A stretch of DNA of 64,000 nucleotides from Leminorella richardii (GCF_900478135.1 NZ_LS483470.1:124001-188000); one strand, 5' to 3'; shown: positions 50,071 to 59,829, counted from the first letter of the stretch. Numbers and translations: made by a program. The notes: a model not told the origin generated them from the letters alone.

Positions 50071-50721
50071 CTATTTGTCAGATAGCGACAGCTTAATCGG
50101 TTCAAGTGCGAATGTTATACCCTTTTCGCCGCTGTCCGCTACGACAAAACGGAGTGTCCCCTCTGTTTGCTGATAAAACGGTTCGCCTTTGCCTTTTTTC
50201 AGCAGTTCAAGCGCCTTTTTGCGGCAGGCCTGCGGAGTTTGTGTGGGTTCAAAGATAAGAATGAAGGCGGCCATGTAGCTGGTCATTAGTTCGGCGGCGG
50301 CTTTCTCTCTTTTGGCTGCGCTTTCTGCCGTTTCCGGCACTGAAATGGGCATGGCTGAAGGAAGATAAGTAAGCTGTAGGCTCTTTATCCTACGCTGGCT
50401 TTTTTCCAATGCGGCAGAAGTATAAAGCGTTTCATTAATGCGGCCAGCAGCGCGCAGCAGCGGAGATTTCTCTTCCCGAGGCATGATTATTTTATACTCT
50501 TCTAACGCCATCTGAGGGTTATCGGCGTTGAATTTTTCGCGAAACTGCTGGATCGTCAGGTTAAAGGCGGGGGCGTCTTCTCGTAGATAGGGAGCCATAG
50601 ACTGCTCTGACTGTCCAATGCGCAGGGCGGCTGCCGGTTCTTCTGCAGCTAGGGATAACGATGCTGTACTGAACGAGATGGCTAAAAGAAAAAACCGTAA
50701 CGCTGCCGTTTTCTTCAACAT
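50071..50721 (-). CDS. yiiQ: YiiQ, periplasmic protein of DUF1454
   Basis: 216 aa from the ATG at 50721 (AGGAAAA upstream); 12 further codons upstream are not supported. Signal peptide MLKKTAALRFFLLAISFSTA... then a Lys/Glu-rich protein with the DUF1454 pattern (APAFNLTIQQFREKFNADNP; RITYLPSAM-like segment near residue 110). Function unknown. Located between tpiA and fpr as in E. coli (yiiQ-yiiR-fpr). Confidence 0.88.
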   Translation of the reverse strand: MLKKTAALRFFLLAISFSTASLSLAAEEPAAALRIGQSEQSMAPYLREDAPAFNLTIQQFREKFNADNPQMALEEYKIIMPREEKSPLLRAAGRINETLYTSAALEKSQRRIKSLQLTYLPSAMPISVPETAESAAKREKAAAELMTSYMAAFILIFEPTQTPQACRKKALELLKKGKGEPFYQQTEGTLRFVVADSGEKGITFALEPIKLSLSDK

Positions 50722-50789
50722 GTGATTTTCCTGATGATTGACTACAGCGTCGCGCACTATCGCGACGCTTTGCTAAATAGAGAATCTGT

Positions 50790-51536
50790 TTACCAATACT
50801 GCTCACTGGTAATGTGGCCCGGCTTGCGGCGCAGGTGCTTTGACATGGCTCTTTGCTGTTTGAGCAGCTGTTGCGTGTCTTTGGTCATTTCGGGGTTGCC
50901 GCACAGCATGACGTGGCTGCTGTCAGGGCTGATTTTCAGGCCAACGCTGTTTTCAAGTTCACCGCTTTCAATCAGCGCAGGGATCCGACCGCGCAGCGAC
51001 CCTTCAGCCGATTCACGGCTGACGACTGTTTGGAGGCGAAGCTTTCCGCCATAGCGCTTTTCCAGCTCCTGCATTTGGGGCAGATAGCTGAGGTCGCGCT
51101 GATAGCGAACTGCGTGCACGAGCACAATGTTGTTAAAGCGATCGAGATCTTCGCCCAGTTGCAGAATAGAAAGAAAAGGGCCAAGCGCAGTACCGGTGGA
51201 CAGCATCCAAAGCGTATCGGCAGAAGGCACTTCTTCCAGCACGAAAAATCCTGCGGCCTCTGCTGTGATTAGCACATTGTCGCCTTCTTTAAGGGCGTGA
51301 AGCTTAGGGCTTAGCTTGCCTTCAGGAACCGTGACCAGATAGAACTCTAGGTCGGGACTGGTGGGTGAGTTAACGTAGGAATAAGCGCGCTGCACGCGCT
51401 CGCCGCCGACGTCTAGCGCCAGCTTGGCAAACTGCCCGGCGGTAAACGCATGTACGGGGGCGTTAATTTTCAGACTGAATAAACTGTCCGTCCAGTTGTT
51501 GACGTTGACGACTTTGCCGGTAACCCAATCCGCCAT
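50790..51536 (-). CDS. fpr: Ferredoxin/flavodoxin-NADP+ reductase
   Basis: 248 aa from the ATG at 51536 (GAGGAG upstream), same length as E. coli. It passes electrons from NADPH to flavodoxin and ferredoxin, supporting Fe-S repair and radical enzymes. The FAD motif RAYSYVNSP near residue 51, the NADP site LSTGTALGPFLSIL near 110 and the C-terminal EQYW (terminal aromatic) are typical. In E. coli it is SoxS-activated; I found no obvious soxbox by eye. Confidence 0.97.
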   Translation of the reverse strand: MADWVTGKVVNVNNWTDSLFSLKINAPVHAFTAGQFAKLALDVGGERVQRAYSYVNSPTSPDLEFYLVTVPEGKLSPKLHALKEGDNVLITAEAAGFFVLEEVPSADTLWMLSTGTALGPFLSILQLGEDLDRFNNIVLVHAVRYQRDLSYLPQMQELEKRYGGKLRLQTVVSRESAEGSLRGRIPALIESGELENSVGLKISPDSSHVMLCGNPEMTKDTQQLLKQQRAMSKHLRRKPGHITSEQYW

Positions 51537-51680
51537 GAATATCTCCTCACGGTGCAGCTGCCTCAATCGATTGAAGGCGTAACGATACAATACGTTTAGA
51601 ATACCACTTATTTTCTCCGAGCTTGAGCGATTTCAGCCGCCAGCCCTTGAGCAAACAGACAATTTCATGCCGACAGGGCA

Positions 51681-51709
51681 TTGACGAGCAATAAAAGCAG
51701 CAGTAACAT
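51681..51709 (+). promoter_or_regulatory. Sigma-70 promoter of the tRNA gene
   Basis: TTGACG (51681-51686), 17-bp spacer, TAACAT (51704-51709). The start would be near 51716, 7 nt before the mature tRNA. Confidence 0.75.
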
Positions 51710-51722
51710 TCGGCCAACTTGA

Positions 51723-51799
51723 CGGCGAGTAGCGCAGCCTGGTAGCGCAACACGTTCGGGACGTGTGGGTCGGAGGTTCAAATCCTCTCTCGCCGACCA
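51723..51799 (+). tRNA. proK: tRNA-Pro (anticodon CGG), proK-type
   Basis: 77 nt with encoded CCA. The acceptor CGGCGAG pairs with CTCGCCG. The anticodon loop TTCGGGA within the ACACG/CGTGT stem gives CGG. The T loop is GGTTCAAATCC. By memory it closely resembles E. coli proK. A terminator follows directly. No integrase or attachment duplication is seen at its 3' end. Confidence 0.95.
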
Positions 51800-51806
51800 A
51801 ATAAAG

Positions 51807-51848
51807 AATCCCCGGTGTACTTCTGTACTCCGGGGATTTCGCTTTTTA
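51807..51848. terminator. Terminator after tRNA-Pro
   Basis: Stem AATCCCCGG-T-GTAC / GTAC-T-CCGGGGATT (51807-51820, 51825-51838), followed by TCGCTTTTT. On the minus strand the same hairpin can end bcsG (CTTTATTTGG follows). Confidence 0.9.
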
Positions 51849-51853
51849 AGCCG

Positions 51854-53524
51854 CTACTGTGGGTAAGGGATCCAGTTAGCGCCATTGAGGCGAATGTAGT
51901 ATTTATCCTGATATTTCATAACCACAGTATTGGACGTTTCCGAGACTGAGGGCGTTTGGGGCAGGTCCTTCGTCAGGCTCTGCCAGTCAATCTGCTCTGC
52001 CTCGAACAGCTTACCGTCAAGAGTGCGGTTAACCAGTTCTGAAACAGCCAGATAGCTGCTTGGTTGTGAAACGTGAAGCGGCTGACCGGCAGAGGGCGCC
52101 TTTTCCCCGATCAGGCGAATGCCCATGGGAACGTGGGTAATACTCGGACTGGGGATATCGCGAAGGCCGGACACCTGCATTTTGTCGCCAACCAGCGCCG
52201 CTCCGTGTTCAGGGACAATAACCACCATAATTTTTCTGCCAGACTTATCCAGCTCGTCAAGAAACGCGTCGAGGTCGTCAAACAGATCCTGTAGCTTTTG
52301 TTTGTACTCGACGGGCTTGTTTGTTGTGGTGCTGCGGTTACCGTCGTGAAGCTCAATGGTGTTATAGAACGTGGCTGTTCTCGGCGAGCTGTCTTTCTGG
52401 CGAGCCTCAAGCCACGCGCTTAGCATACCGAGATCGCTGTAGACAGGCTCTCCGTCAAAGGCAACCAGCTCTGGCTTTACGTTTCCTGGCGGAAGCGGCT
52501 GTGCCTGTATGCCGGCATACTCTCTAAGCTCTTGCAGGTAGTTGCCGAACTTGCCTGAGTGATCCATGACGAGATCGTTTTTAAAGCCAAGCGCTTCGAG
52601 ATTATTAAACAGGTAGCATTGTCTTTCCGCTGAGCTATACAGCGCTGAGTGAGTGGGTTGGCCGCAGCTGGCTCTAGCCAGGCGAATGGCTGCCGGGCCG
52701 CTATAAGACGTTGCTGAATTGAAGTCGTCGAAAACGAGGTTCATCTTCTTCCAGAGAGGATGATCTGCCAGGCCAGAGGCCTGCATGTCTGACCATGAGA
52801 GTGAACAGATATTGATAATCAGCAGGTCGAAAGGAACGGCGTCAGCGGGCAGGGCGGTTGGAAAGGCTGTGGATAGGCCTTTCTGCTGCTGAACGAAAGC
52901 GTCGTAGTAAGCTGACAGATTCTGCTCTGTCGGCGGGCCGGACATGTCTAACCCGTTTGAGCTTTGAGCTGTACCAGAGGCCGCGCCATTCGTCGGGGTT
53001 GAAGTTTGTGTTGTTGAGGCGGTTGGTAACAAAGAAACGGCTGGGCCGTCCAGCGTGATAACGTTTAGCCAGACCAGAGCGGCGACGATAAACGGCGTAA
53101 AGCGCAGCCACTGAGAGGCAAACAGATAGCCAACCCACAGCGCGAAGGCCGCGCCAATCCAGCTCCAGTTGATAAAGCGCTGTAGGAATTCCAGCATGTA
53201 GCTCAGGCTCATATCCGTTGCCTGACTGCGCAGAGTCACAATGCTATCCAGACCGGGAAGCCAGGTATCGTGATAAAACAGCCCTAGGCCGACGGGAATG
53301 GCGACTACATTACGCAGCGTTCTGAGCCACCCGGTCGGAAGTGGGAATAGCACGGCTGCGGCAAAAACCAGATTTGCGAGCGGATGAAAATTGAGATACC
53401 CACCCCAGAGGAGAGCAAATTTGACCAGAAAATAGTAGTTCCACCCGCGAAGCCCTTGCCAGTTTTTCCATACTCCACCTTCGGCAGGTGCAGGTACAGG
53501 GGACATATTTTCACTTTTCATCAT
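51854..53524 (-). CDS. bcsG: Cellulose phosphoethanolamine transferase BcsG
   Basis: 556 aa from the ATG at 53524; a TTG at 53545 and ATGs at 53521 and 53506 are alternatives, and no clear ribosome site separates them. Four or five N-terminal membrane helices (residues about 20-160) precede a periplasmic alkaline-phosphatase-fold domain. The nucleophile region ATSYSGPAAIRL and the metal segment VVIVPEHGAAL are intact. It transfers phosphoethanolamine to nascent cellulose. In E. coli it lies in bcsEFG; here bcsE and bcsF are absent beside it, and it is divergent from bcsR. Its 3' end meets the tRNA terminator. Confidence 0.95.
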   Translation of the reverse strand: MMKSENMSPVPAPAEGGVWKNWQGLRGWNYYFLVKFALLWGGYLNFHPLANLVFAAAVLFPLPTGWLRTLRNVVAIPVGLGLFYHDTWLPGLDSIVTLRSQATDMSLSYMLEFLQRFINWSWIGAAFALWVGYLFASQWLRFTPFIVAALVWLNVITLDGPAVSLLPTASTTQTSTPTNGAASGTAQSSNGLDMSGPPTEQNLSAYYDAFVQQQKGLSTAFPTALPADAVPFDLLIINICSLSWSDMQASGLADHPLWKKMNLVFDDFNSATSYSGPAAIRLARASCGQPTHSALYSSAERQCYLFNNLEALGFKNDLVMDHSGKFGNYLQELREYAGIQAQPLPPGNVKPELVAFDGEPVYSDLGMLSAWLEARQKDSSPRTATFYNTIELHDGNRSTTTNKPVEYKQKLQDLFDDLDAFLDELDKSGRKIMVVIVPEHGAALVGDKMQVSGLRDIPSPSITHVPMGIRLIGEKAPSAGQPLHVSQPSSYLAVSELVNRTLDGKLFEAEQIDWQSLTKDLPQTPSVSETSNTVVMKYQDKYYIRLNGANWIPYPQ

Positions 53525-53907
53525 ATTTATTTCAGTTATCCACAATAATCATTTTTATTTTGGTCAATAACATCATGTATTAAAGCATAGCTTGATTATT
53601 ATTGTTGATGGAGCTATCTCGCTAAATAATGTTAAATTGCGACGAGAGTATTAAATAATTCCCTCGCACATTTTTTTGTATATGTTTTAAATCGAGATTC
53701 CGTTTTTTGTTCGTTGGATCTCTGATAATATGCTAGCACAATCTGGCAGTTAGAAAATGTTATTTCTTTTTGACCTTCCTGAGTTCCTTATTGCCAATAA
53801 AAGGCGAAAATCTATTTGGCTTAGGGGGTTACGTTTTACCTGTTAAGAGCAAAATTCTTGTTATCGTCTACACTACATAAAGTGGCTTAACCGATTGAGT
53901 TGTAAAC
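53525..53907. other. Divergent promoter region between bcsG and bcsR
   Basis: 383 bp, AT-rich, with no gene on either strand. It must drive bcsG and bcsRQABZC. The bcsE and bcsF genes that accompany bcsG in E. coli are not here and no remnant of them is evident. I could not identify a specific regulator site. Confidence 0.6.
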
Positions 53908-54132
53908 ATGAGCGACGAAATTACGGACACTGGCAAAGGCCAACAGGGATGGAGTTTTACACGAGGAGCGTTAACTTCTGGCGGCGACAGCGGCGATATT
54001 GCTGCTGTGGTTGAGGCCTATCATCTTTCTTCTGTTGACTACCGAGACTTCTCCAGCGCCAGCGCACGGGCGTCTGCGCTATCGCATTGGCCTTTGTTGG
54101 CTGAATTGAATAACAAAAAGGCCGCGATATGA
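53908..54132 (+). CDS. bcsR: BcsR (YhjR), small regulator of cellulose synthesis
   Basis: 74 aa. The C-terminal signature HWPLLAELNNKK, preceded by YHLSSVDYRDFS, matches the BcsR family, in which the short protein binds BcsQ and stabilises the synthase complex. E. coli BcsR is 62 aa; here the N-terminus is longer. Its stop overlaps the bcsQ start by four bases (ATGA), so they are translationally coupled. Confidence 0.9.
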   Translation: MSDEITDTGKGQQGWSFTRGALTSGGDSGDIAAVVEAYHLSSVDYRDFSSASARASALSHWPLLAELNNKKAAI

Positions 54133-54869
54133 CAAAATTTGTCGCCGTTGACGGTATTCGCGGAGGATGTGGGGCAACGTCTGTATGCGCTTCCCTAGCC
54201 TGGGCTCTCGCTCAGCGCGGGCAGAAAGTATTAGCGCTGGATTTTAGTGTCTCCAATTTGTTGCGGCTCTATTTTAATCATTCATGGAATGATAGTGAGG
54301 GATGGGTTTTAGGCTTTATTCAATCAGGGCAAATAGCGCCAATAAGCTACACATCAAAAATAGACTATTTACCTTTCGGATTATTAAATGAAGAGCAGCG
54401 TTTGGTTTTAGAAAAGAGACTAAATGTTCAAAATAATGAGTCAGATAATAATAAAAAAAATGCGCTTTCTTTATTTAAAAATCTGAACCATGACTGGGTG
54501 CTTATAGACACCTCCTCCACTCTTTTGTCATTGAAAGCGTTAGCTTATTCACTGGCGGATTTTTCTATTTCTTTACTCAATCCCGATCCGGCCTGTGCGA
54601 CATTGATAAAACAAAATGCGTCACAAAGCGGTCGCTATTTTCTGATAAATCGGTTTTCTCCCACATTTTCTCTTCAACAGGACGTTTATCGCCTTTGGCG
54701 CAGTGATTTGGATAACCTGATCCCCGTGGTGCTTCATGCCGACGAAGCGATGTCAGAGTCGCTGGCGGTAAAAAAAACTCTGGGTGAGTATCTGCCGGGC
54801 AGTATGGTCGCGCATGACGTTGACACGCTAAGCGAGTGGTGTCTGTCGTTGGATCGCGGGGTTCGCTAG
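54129..54869 (+). CDS. bcsQ: Cellulose synthase-associated MinD-like ATPase BcsQ
   Basis: 246 aa. A ParA/MinD ATPase with a deviant P-loop, RGGCGATS near residue 11 (E. coli: RGGVGTTT), and a Walker B-like VLIDTS near 125. BcsQ sits at the cell pole and with BcsR controls BcsA. The stretch 54290-54660 is markedly AT-rich compared with the GC-rich bcsA downstream, suggesting relaxed or foreign codon use. Its stop is 2 bp before the bcsA ATG. Confidence 0.92.
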   Translation: MTKFVAVDGIRGGCGATSVCASLAWALAQRGQKVLALDFSVSNLLRLYFNHSWNDSEGWVLGFIQSGQIAPISYTSKIDYLPFGLLNEEQRLVLEKRLNVQNNESDNNKKNALSLFKNLNHDWVLIDTSSTLLSLKALAYSLADFSISLLNPDPACATLIKQNASQSGRYFLINRFSPTFSLQQDVYRLWRSDLDNLIPVVLHADEAMSESLAVKKTLGEYLPGSMVAHDVDTLSEWCLSLDRGVR

Positions 54870-54871
54870 AC

Positions 54872-57493
54872 ATGCGTCCGCTAAAAACTACTCTCGGCGC
54901 TGTTATTCCTACGGCTCCTCTGAAGGCCGCTGCCGAACGGTATGATGCCTATCGCCGTTCGGGAAGCTGGCCGCTGACTGCTCTGCTGTACTGCGCCGGC
55001 TATGTGTTGATGTGGTGCATTTTTTGCTTTGAGTCACCAGCCTGGCAGCGGGTTAGTCAGCGAAGTGCAGCGCTGTTTCCTCAGGTCTCTTCCGATCGGC
55101 CGCGCGCAGCGGATGTCGTTCGCTATGCGGTTCAGAGCGCCTGGCTTATCGCTGTTCGGCAGCAGGCGTCGCCCTCTTTTCTGTTGCTGCGCCGCTGTGG
55201 CAACTATTTACGCCTGCAGTACCTTCACCATCACGGCCAGATAACTCAGTGGCTTCACCACTTGCCGGAATTAGCCCGAAGAAGAAAGTGGGAGTCCCGC
55301 TCGGAAGAGCAGCTGGAGTCGCTGCACCCTACCTTGCGCAAGTGCGTGTTTATCTTTTTCAGCCTGCTGGCCGCCGTGCTGGCTATTATCTGTATTTCCC
55401 AGCCGTTCGATCTGTTTGCGCAGTTTATTTTCGTCCTGCTGCTGTGGGGGATTGCGATGGTGATGCGGCGCATTCCCGGCCGTTTTGCCTCCCTGATGCT
55501 GATCGTCCTGTCTTTGACAGTGTCCTCTCGCTATATCTGGTGGCGCTATACGTCAACCCTCAATTGGGACGACCCCTTTAGCCTAGTTTGCGGTCTGCTT
55601 TTGCTGATGGCGGAGACCTATGCCTGGGTTGTGCTGGTGCTGGGCTTTTTCCAAACCATTTGGCCGCTTCACCGTAAGCCTGTACCGCTGCCGCAGGATC
55701 TTGAACAGTGGCCGAGTGTGGACATCATGGTGCCTACTTACAACGAAGGCCTGAACGTGGTGAAGCCCACGATTTACGCCGCGTTAGGTATCGATTGGCC
55801 AGAGGATCGGCGGACTATCTACATTCTTGATGACGGTAATCGACCCGAGTTCCGAGCCTTTGCCGAAGAGGTCGGCGTTGAGTACATTGCACGTCCGACT
55901 CACGAACACGCCAAGGCGGGCAATATTAACCACGCTCTGAAACAGGCCAAGGGTGAGTTTGTCGCCATTTTTGACTGTGACCACGTGCCCACTCGCTCTT
56001 TCCTACAGCTCACGATGGGCTGGTTTTTTAAAGACAAAAAGCTGGCGATGCTGCAAACGCCGCACCACTTTTTCTCTCCCGATCCCTTCGAGCGTAACCT
56101 TGGTTCTTTTCGGCACACGCCTAACGAAGGCTCACTGTTTTACGGTCTGGTACAGGACGGTAATGACATGTGGGACGCGACCTTTTTCTGCGGCTCCTGC
56201 GCCATCATCAAGCGCACTGCGCTAGATGAGGTTGGCGGCATTGCGGTAGAAACCGTAACTGAAGATGCGCACACCTCTTTACGCCTGCACCGCGCAGGCC
56301 ACACTTCGGCCTATATTCGCATTCCGCTGGCGGCAGGTTTGGCGACGGAAACCCTGTCTGCGCATATCAGCCAGCGCATTCGCTGGGCGCGAGGCATGGT
56401 GCAGATCTTCCGGCTGGATAACCCGCTGCTCGGTAAGGGGCTCAAGCTTAGCCAGCGGCTTTGCTACGTTAACGCTATGCTGCACTTTCTGTCGGGGATC
56501 CCTCGTCTTATCTTCCTGACCGCGCCGTTGGCCTTTTTGTTCTTCCATGCCTACATCATTTTCGCCCCGGCGTTGGCGATAGCTCTGTATGTGCTGCCGC
56601 ATATGATCCACGCCAGCTTGACCAACTCACGACTGCAGGGGAAATTCCGCCATTCGTTCTGGAGTGAAATCTATGAAACAGTGCTGGCATGGTATATCGC
56701 TCGGCCAACAACAGTAGCCCTGTTTAACCCCCACAAGGGCAAATTTAACGTCACGGCTAAAGGGGGCCTGGTAGAGAACAGTTACGTCGACTGGGTCATC
56801 TCTCGCCCCTATTTTATTCTGGTTGTTCTGAATATCGCTGGTCTGGTTGCCGCCGCCTGGCGGATCCACAGCGGTGCTGAAAACGAAATTCCTACCGTGT
56901 TGGTTAGCGCCGCGTGGGTAACCTATAACCTGATTGTTTTAGGAGGGGCGGTGGCGGTTTCTGTTGAAACCAAGCAGGTTCGCCACTCTCACCGTATTGA
57001 AATCTCCATGCCTGCTGCCATTGCTCGAGAAGACGGGCGGCTGTTCCCCTGTACGCTGCGAGACTATTCCGATGCGGGCGTAGGGCTTGAAATGCTACAG
57101 CCCGATTTGGTCAAGAAAGGGGAAAGGCTGGTGCTGATACTCAAACGTGGTACACAGGAATTCGCTTTTCCCTGTGAAGTGATGAGGGCGTTCAACAACA
57201 CGGTTGGGATCCAGCTTCATCTGGAGACCACCCAGCAGCATATTGATTTTATGCAGTGCACCTTTGCCCGAGCGGACACATGGGCTCTATGGCAAAACAG
57301 CGTACCCGAAGATAAACCGATGAGCAGTATGCGTGACGTGTTGATGCTCGGTCTTCGCGGCTATCAAAAAATGCTCGAATATTCACCACCTTTCCTATAC
57401 TCAATTTTGGGACGGATGGCGACGGTTATCGTTTGGTTAACGTCGTTTTTGCCCCAGCGTGTTAGGCAGCCAAAAGAAGCGGCACCAATATGA
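54872..57493 (+). CDS. bcsA: Cellulose synthase catalytic subunit BcsA
   Basis: 873 aa from the ATG at 54872; the frame runs back to 54836 inside bcsQ. GT2 processive enzyme making beta-1,4-glucan from UDP-glucose. Catalytic motifs: DDG at 320-322, DCDH at 368-371 (D,x,D), TED near 463-465, and QRIRW at 501-505. Eight or so membrane helices flank the domain. The C-terminal PilZ domain has RHSHR and DYSDAGVG, the RxxxR and D/NxSxxG cyclic-di-GMP-binding motifs, so activation by c-di-GMP is expected. bcsB overlaps the stop by four bases. Confidence 0.98.
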   Translation: MRPLKTTLGAVIPTAPLKAAAERYDAYRRSGSWPLTALLYCAGYVLMWCIFCFESPAWQRVSQRSAALFPQVSSDRPRAADVVRYAVQSAWLIAVRQQASPSFLLLRRCGNYLRLQYLHHHGQITQWLHHLPELARRRKWESRSEEQLESLHPTLRKCVFIFFSLLAAVLAIICISQPFDLFAQFIFVLLLWGIAMVMRRIPGRFASLMLIVLSLTVSSRYIWWRYTSTLNWDDPFSLVCGLLLLMAETYAWVVLVLGFFQTIWPLHRKPVPLPQDLEQWPSVDIMVPTYNEGLNVVKPTIYAALGIDWPEDRRTIYILDDGNRPEFRAFAEEVGVEYIARPTHEHAKAGNINHALKQAKGEFVAIFDCDHVPTRSFLQLTMGWFFKDKKLAMLQTPHHFFSPDPFERNLGSFRHTPNEGSLFYGLVQDGNDMWDATFFCGSCAIIKRTALDEVGGIAVETVTEDAHTSLRLHRAGHTSAYIRIPLAAGLATETLSAHISQRIRWARGMVQIFRLDNPLLGKGLKLSQRLCYVNAMLHFLSGIPRLIFLTAPLAFLFFHAYIIFAPALAIALYVLPHMIHASLTNSRLQGKFRHSFWSEIYETVLAWYIARPTTVALFNPHKGKFNVTAKGGLVENSYVDWVISRPYFILVVLNIAGLVAAAWRIHSGAENEIPTVLVSAAWVTYNLIVLGGAVAVSVETKQVRHSHRIEISMPAAIAREDGRLFPCTLRDYSDAGVGLEMLQPDLVKKGERLVLILKRGTQEFAFPCEVMRAFNNTVGIQLHLETTQQHIDFMQCTFARADTWALWQNSVPEDKPMSSMRDVLMLGLRGYQKMLEYSPPFLYSILGRMATVIVWLTSFLPQRVRQPKEAAPI

Positions 57494-59826
57494 AAATAGA
57501 AAAATTAACAGTAAAACGCAGTAGCCTGAAAGGACGCCAGCTATTGGGCATGGCGATGCTAAGTTTGGCAGGTGCGGTTTATGCCGCGCCGACCGATATG
57601 CCGACTACGCCTGTTGCACAGTCAGAAGAGGCAGTGGTTGCCCCTGAAGCAGTCGCTGGCGTAACAAACGATCGGTCTCAGGCCCCGGTTCGTAATGATA
57701 CGCTGTCGTTTAAAACGCTGGCGCCAGAAGGTAGCATGGTGCTTAGAGGGATCCAAAATACATCGCAGATGACCTTTACGGTGCGCAGTGATGAAGTGGT
57801 TTCTCAGGCGGTGCTCAATCTGGACTATACGGTTTCTCCCGCGCTGCTGCCTTTGGTGTCTCATATCAAGATCTATCTTAACGACGAGCTGATGGGCATC
57901 GTGCCTGTTAATCAGGAGTCTCCCGGAAAGCGCGGGACGATGACACTGCCGCTTAATGCGCAATTTATCAGCGACTTTAACCGGCTTCGCCTAGAGCTGG
58001 TGGGGCACTATAAAGACGTCTGTGAAGATCCAACCCACAGCAGTATCTGGATTGATATCAGTAAAGGCAGCTCGGTTGCCCTGACTTACCAAAAGCTGGC
58101 GGTGAATAACGATCTGTCCCGCTTTCCTGAACCGTTTTATGACAGCCGCGATTTCCGCCCGCTGACGCTGCCGATTGTGTTTGGCGCTGAGCCGGATATC
58201 GAGCAGCAGCAGGCTGCGGCGATCCTGACTTCGTGGTTTGGCACTCGGGCACAGTGGCGCGGTCAGAATTTCCCCGTGCTGTTTAACCAACTGCCGGAAA
58301 GCAACGCGGTTGTTTTTGCTACCAACGATCGCCGTCCTGACTTTCTGAAAGACTACCCCGCTGTTTCCGCACCGACGGTAGAAATGATCTCTCATCCGGA
58401 CAATCCTTACGTCAAGCTGCTGCTGGTTTTAGGGCGTGACGATAAGGATTTGCTGCTTGCGGCACAGGGCATCGCGCAGGGGGAACCGCTGTTTCGCGGC
58501 CAGAGCGTGACCATTGACGACGTTAAACAGCTGGCGCCACGTAAGCCTTACGATGCGCCAAACTGGGTGAATACCGATCGCCCTGTCAGATTAGGGGAGC
58601 TGACCTCATACGCAGAGCAGCTCAGCGTCTCCGGCGGGCGTTTGTCACCGATCGACTTAGATATGCGGCTGCCGCCTGACCTGTTTTTATTGCGCAGTCA
58701 GGGCGTTACGCTGGATCTGAAATACCGCTATACGCCACCCGCGTTCGTTGATGATTCGCGCCTGAACGTCAGTCTGAACGGCCGTTTTTTACAGGCATTT
58801 CCTCTGAAGCCTTATGAAGATAAAAGCCTACAGGTGATGCACATTCCGGTTATTCAAGGGCTGCTGAACACGGGAGAAGAGGTGTTTATTCCCGCTTTCC
58901 AGCTGGGAGGCAACAACCGCCTGCGCTTTGATTTTGACTTCGTTTCCAACATAGGTGCCAGCACGGTAGACGTTTGCCGCACCATGACACCGGTAAAACA
59001 CGAAGCCACCATTGACGATAACTCAACCGTCGACTTCTCAGGCTATCGTCACTATTTGGCTATGCCCGAGCTGAAGGCGTTTTCCCAGTCTGGTTTTCCC
59101 TTTAGTCGGATGGCGGATCTATCCGATACGCTGATCGTGATGCCCGAGAAGCCCAGTGCGTCCCAGCTCACCCTGCTGTACAACGTATTAGGACAGATGG
59201 GCTCGGAAATTGGCTACCCTGCGCTGGGGATGACCATGACCAATAGCCCAGATGCTAAACAGTATGCAGACAAAGACGTACTGCTGATTGGCGCGCTGCC
59301 GAAGTCCATCGAGCCGGAGAAGAGTGCTGAAATTCTTATCGATCGGGTAAAAAGCCAGCTGAATCGCCCAGAAAGAAATCGGCTGGATATTCGTGCCGAC
59401 GATATCAATAAAAAGCCCACAGAGCCTACACCTCAGGCCAGTGCATCGGTAAGTTCGGAAGGCGCCATTGGCGCAGTGACCGGATTCCAGTCCCCCTATA
59501 ACGAACAGCGCAGCGTTGTAGCTCTGATGGCCAGCGGTGAAAGCGGCTATCAGCTGCTGGACGACGCGTGGCGAGACAGCGGCAAGCGGGCGGCCATGGT
59601 GGGATCGCTGGCGATTGTACGCGACTCTGGGGTTAACAGTCTGCGGGTTGGCGATACCTACTATGTCGGGTATTTGCCGTGGTGGGACAAGCTTTGGTAT
59701 CGGCTGTCCAACCATCCGATCCTGATGGCGGTTGGCGCGGCGCTGAGCGTGATATTGATAGCCATCATGCTGTGGCGCGGTCTGCGCATTATCAGCCGCC
59801 GTCGTCTGTCTGGCAGTGAAAAATAG
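57490..59826 (+). CDS. bcsB: Cyclic di-GMP-binding regulatory cellulose synthase subunit BcsB
   Basis: 778 aa, 779 in E. coli. A signal peptide (LLGMAMLSLAGAVYAAP) leads to a large periplasmic protein of carbohydrate-binding and flavodoxin-like domains, ending in a single C-terminal membrane helix (ILMAVGAALSVILIAIMLW) that packs against BcsA. It guides the glucan across the periplasm. It is translationally coupled to bcsA (ATGA) and followed 3 bp later by bcsZ. Confidence 0.97.
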   Translation: MKIEKLTVKRSSLKGRQLLGMAMLSLAGAVYAAPTDMPTTPVAQSEEAVVAPEAVAGVTNDRSQAPVRNDTLSFKTLAPEGSMVLRGIQNTSQMTFTVRSDEVVSQAVLNLDYTVSPALLPLVSHIKIYLNDELMGIVPVNQESPGKRGTMTLPLNAQFISDFNRLRLELVGHYKDVCEDPTHSSIWIDISKGSSVALTYQKLAVNNDLSRFPEPFYDSRDFRPLTLPIVFGAEPDIEQQQAAAILTSWFGTRAQWRGQNFPVLFNQLPESNAVVFATNDRRPDFLKDYPAVSAPTVEMISHPDNPYVKLLLVLGRDDKDLLLAAQGIAQGEPLFRGQSVTIDDVKQLAPRKPYDAPNWVNTDRPVRLGELTSYAEQLSVSGGRLSPIDLDMRLPPDLFLLRSQGVTLDLKYRYTPPAFVDDSRLNVSLNGRFLQAFPLKPYEDKSLQVMHIPVIQGLLNTGEEVFIPAFQLGGNNRLRFDFDFVSNIGASTVDVCRTMTPVKHEATIDDNSTVDFSGYRHYLAMPELKAFSQSGFPFSRMADLSDTLIVMPEKPSASQLTLLYNVLGQMGSEIGYPALGMTMTNSPDAKQYADKDVLLIGALPKSIEPEKSAEILIDRVKSQLNRPERNRLDIRADDINKKPTEPTPQASASVSSEGAIGAVTGFQSPYNEQRSVVALMASGESGYQLLDDAWRDSGKRAAMVGSLAIVRDSGVNSLRVGDTYYVGYLPWWDKLWYRLSNHPILMAVGAALSVILIAIMLWRGLRIISRRRLSGSEK

Positions 59827-59829
59827 CCT

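Noticed and set aside
51723..51853. tRNA-Pro as an integration site
   Set aside because: No integrase gene, no duplicated tRNA 3' end and a core gene (bcsG) directly downstream.
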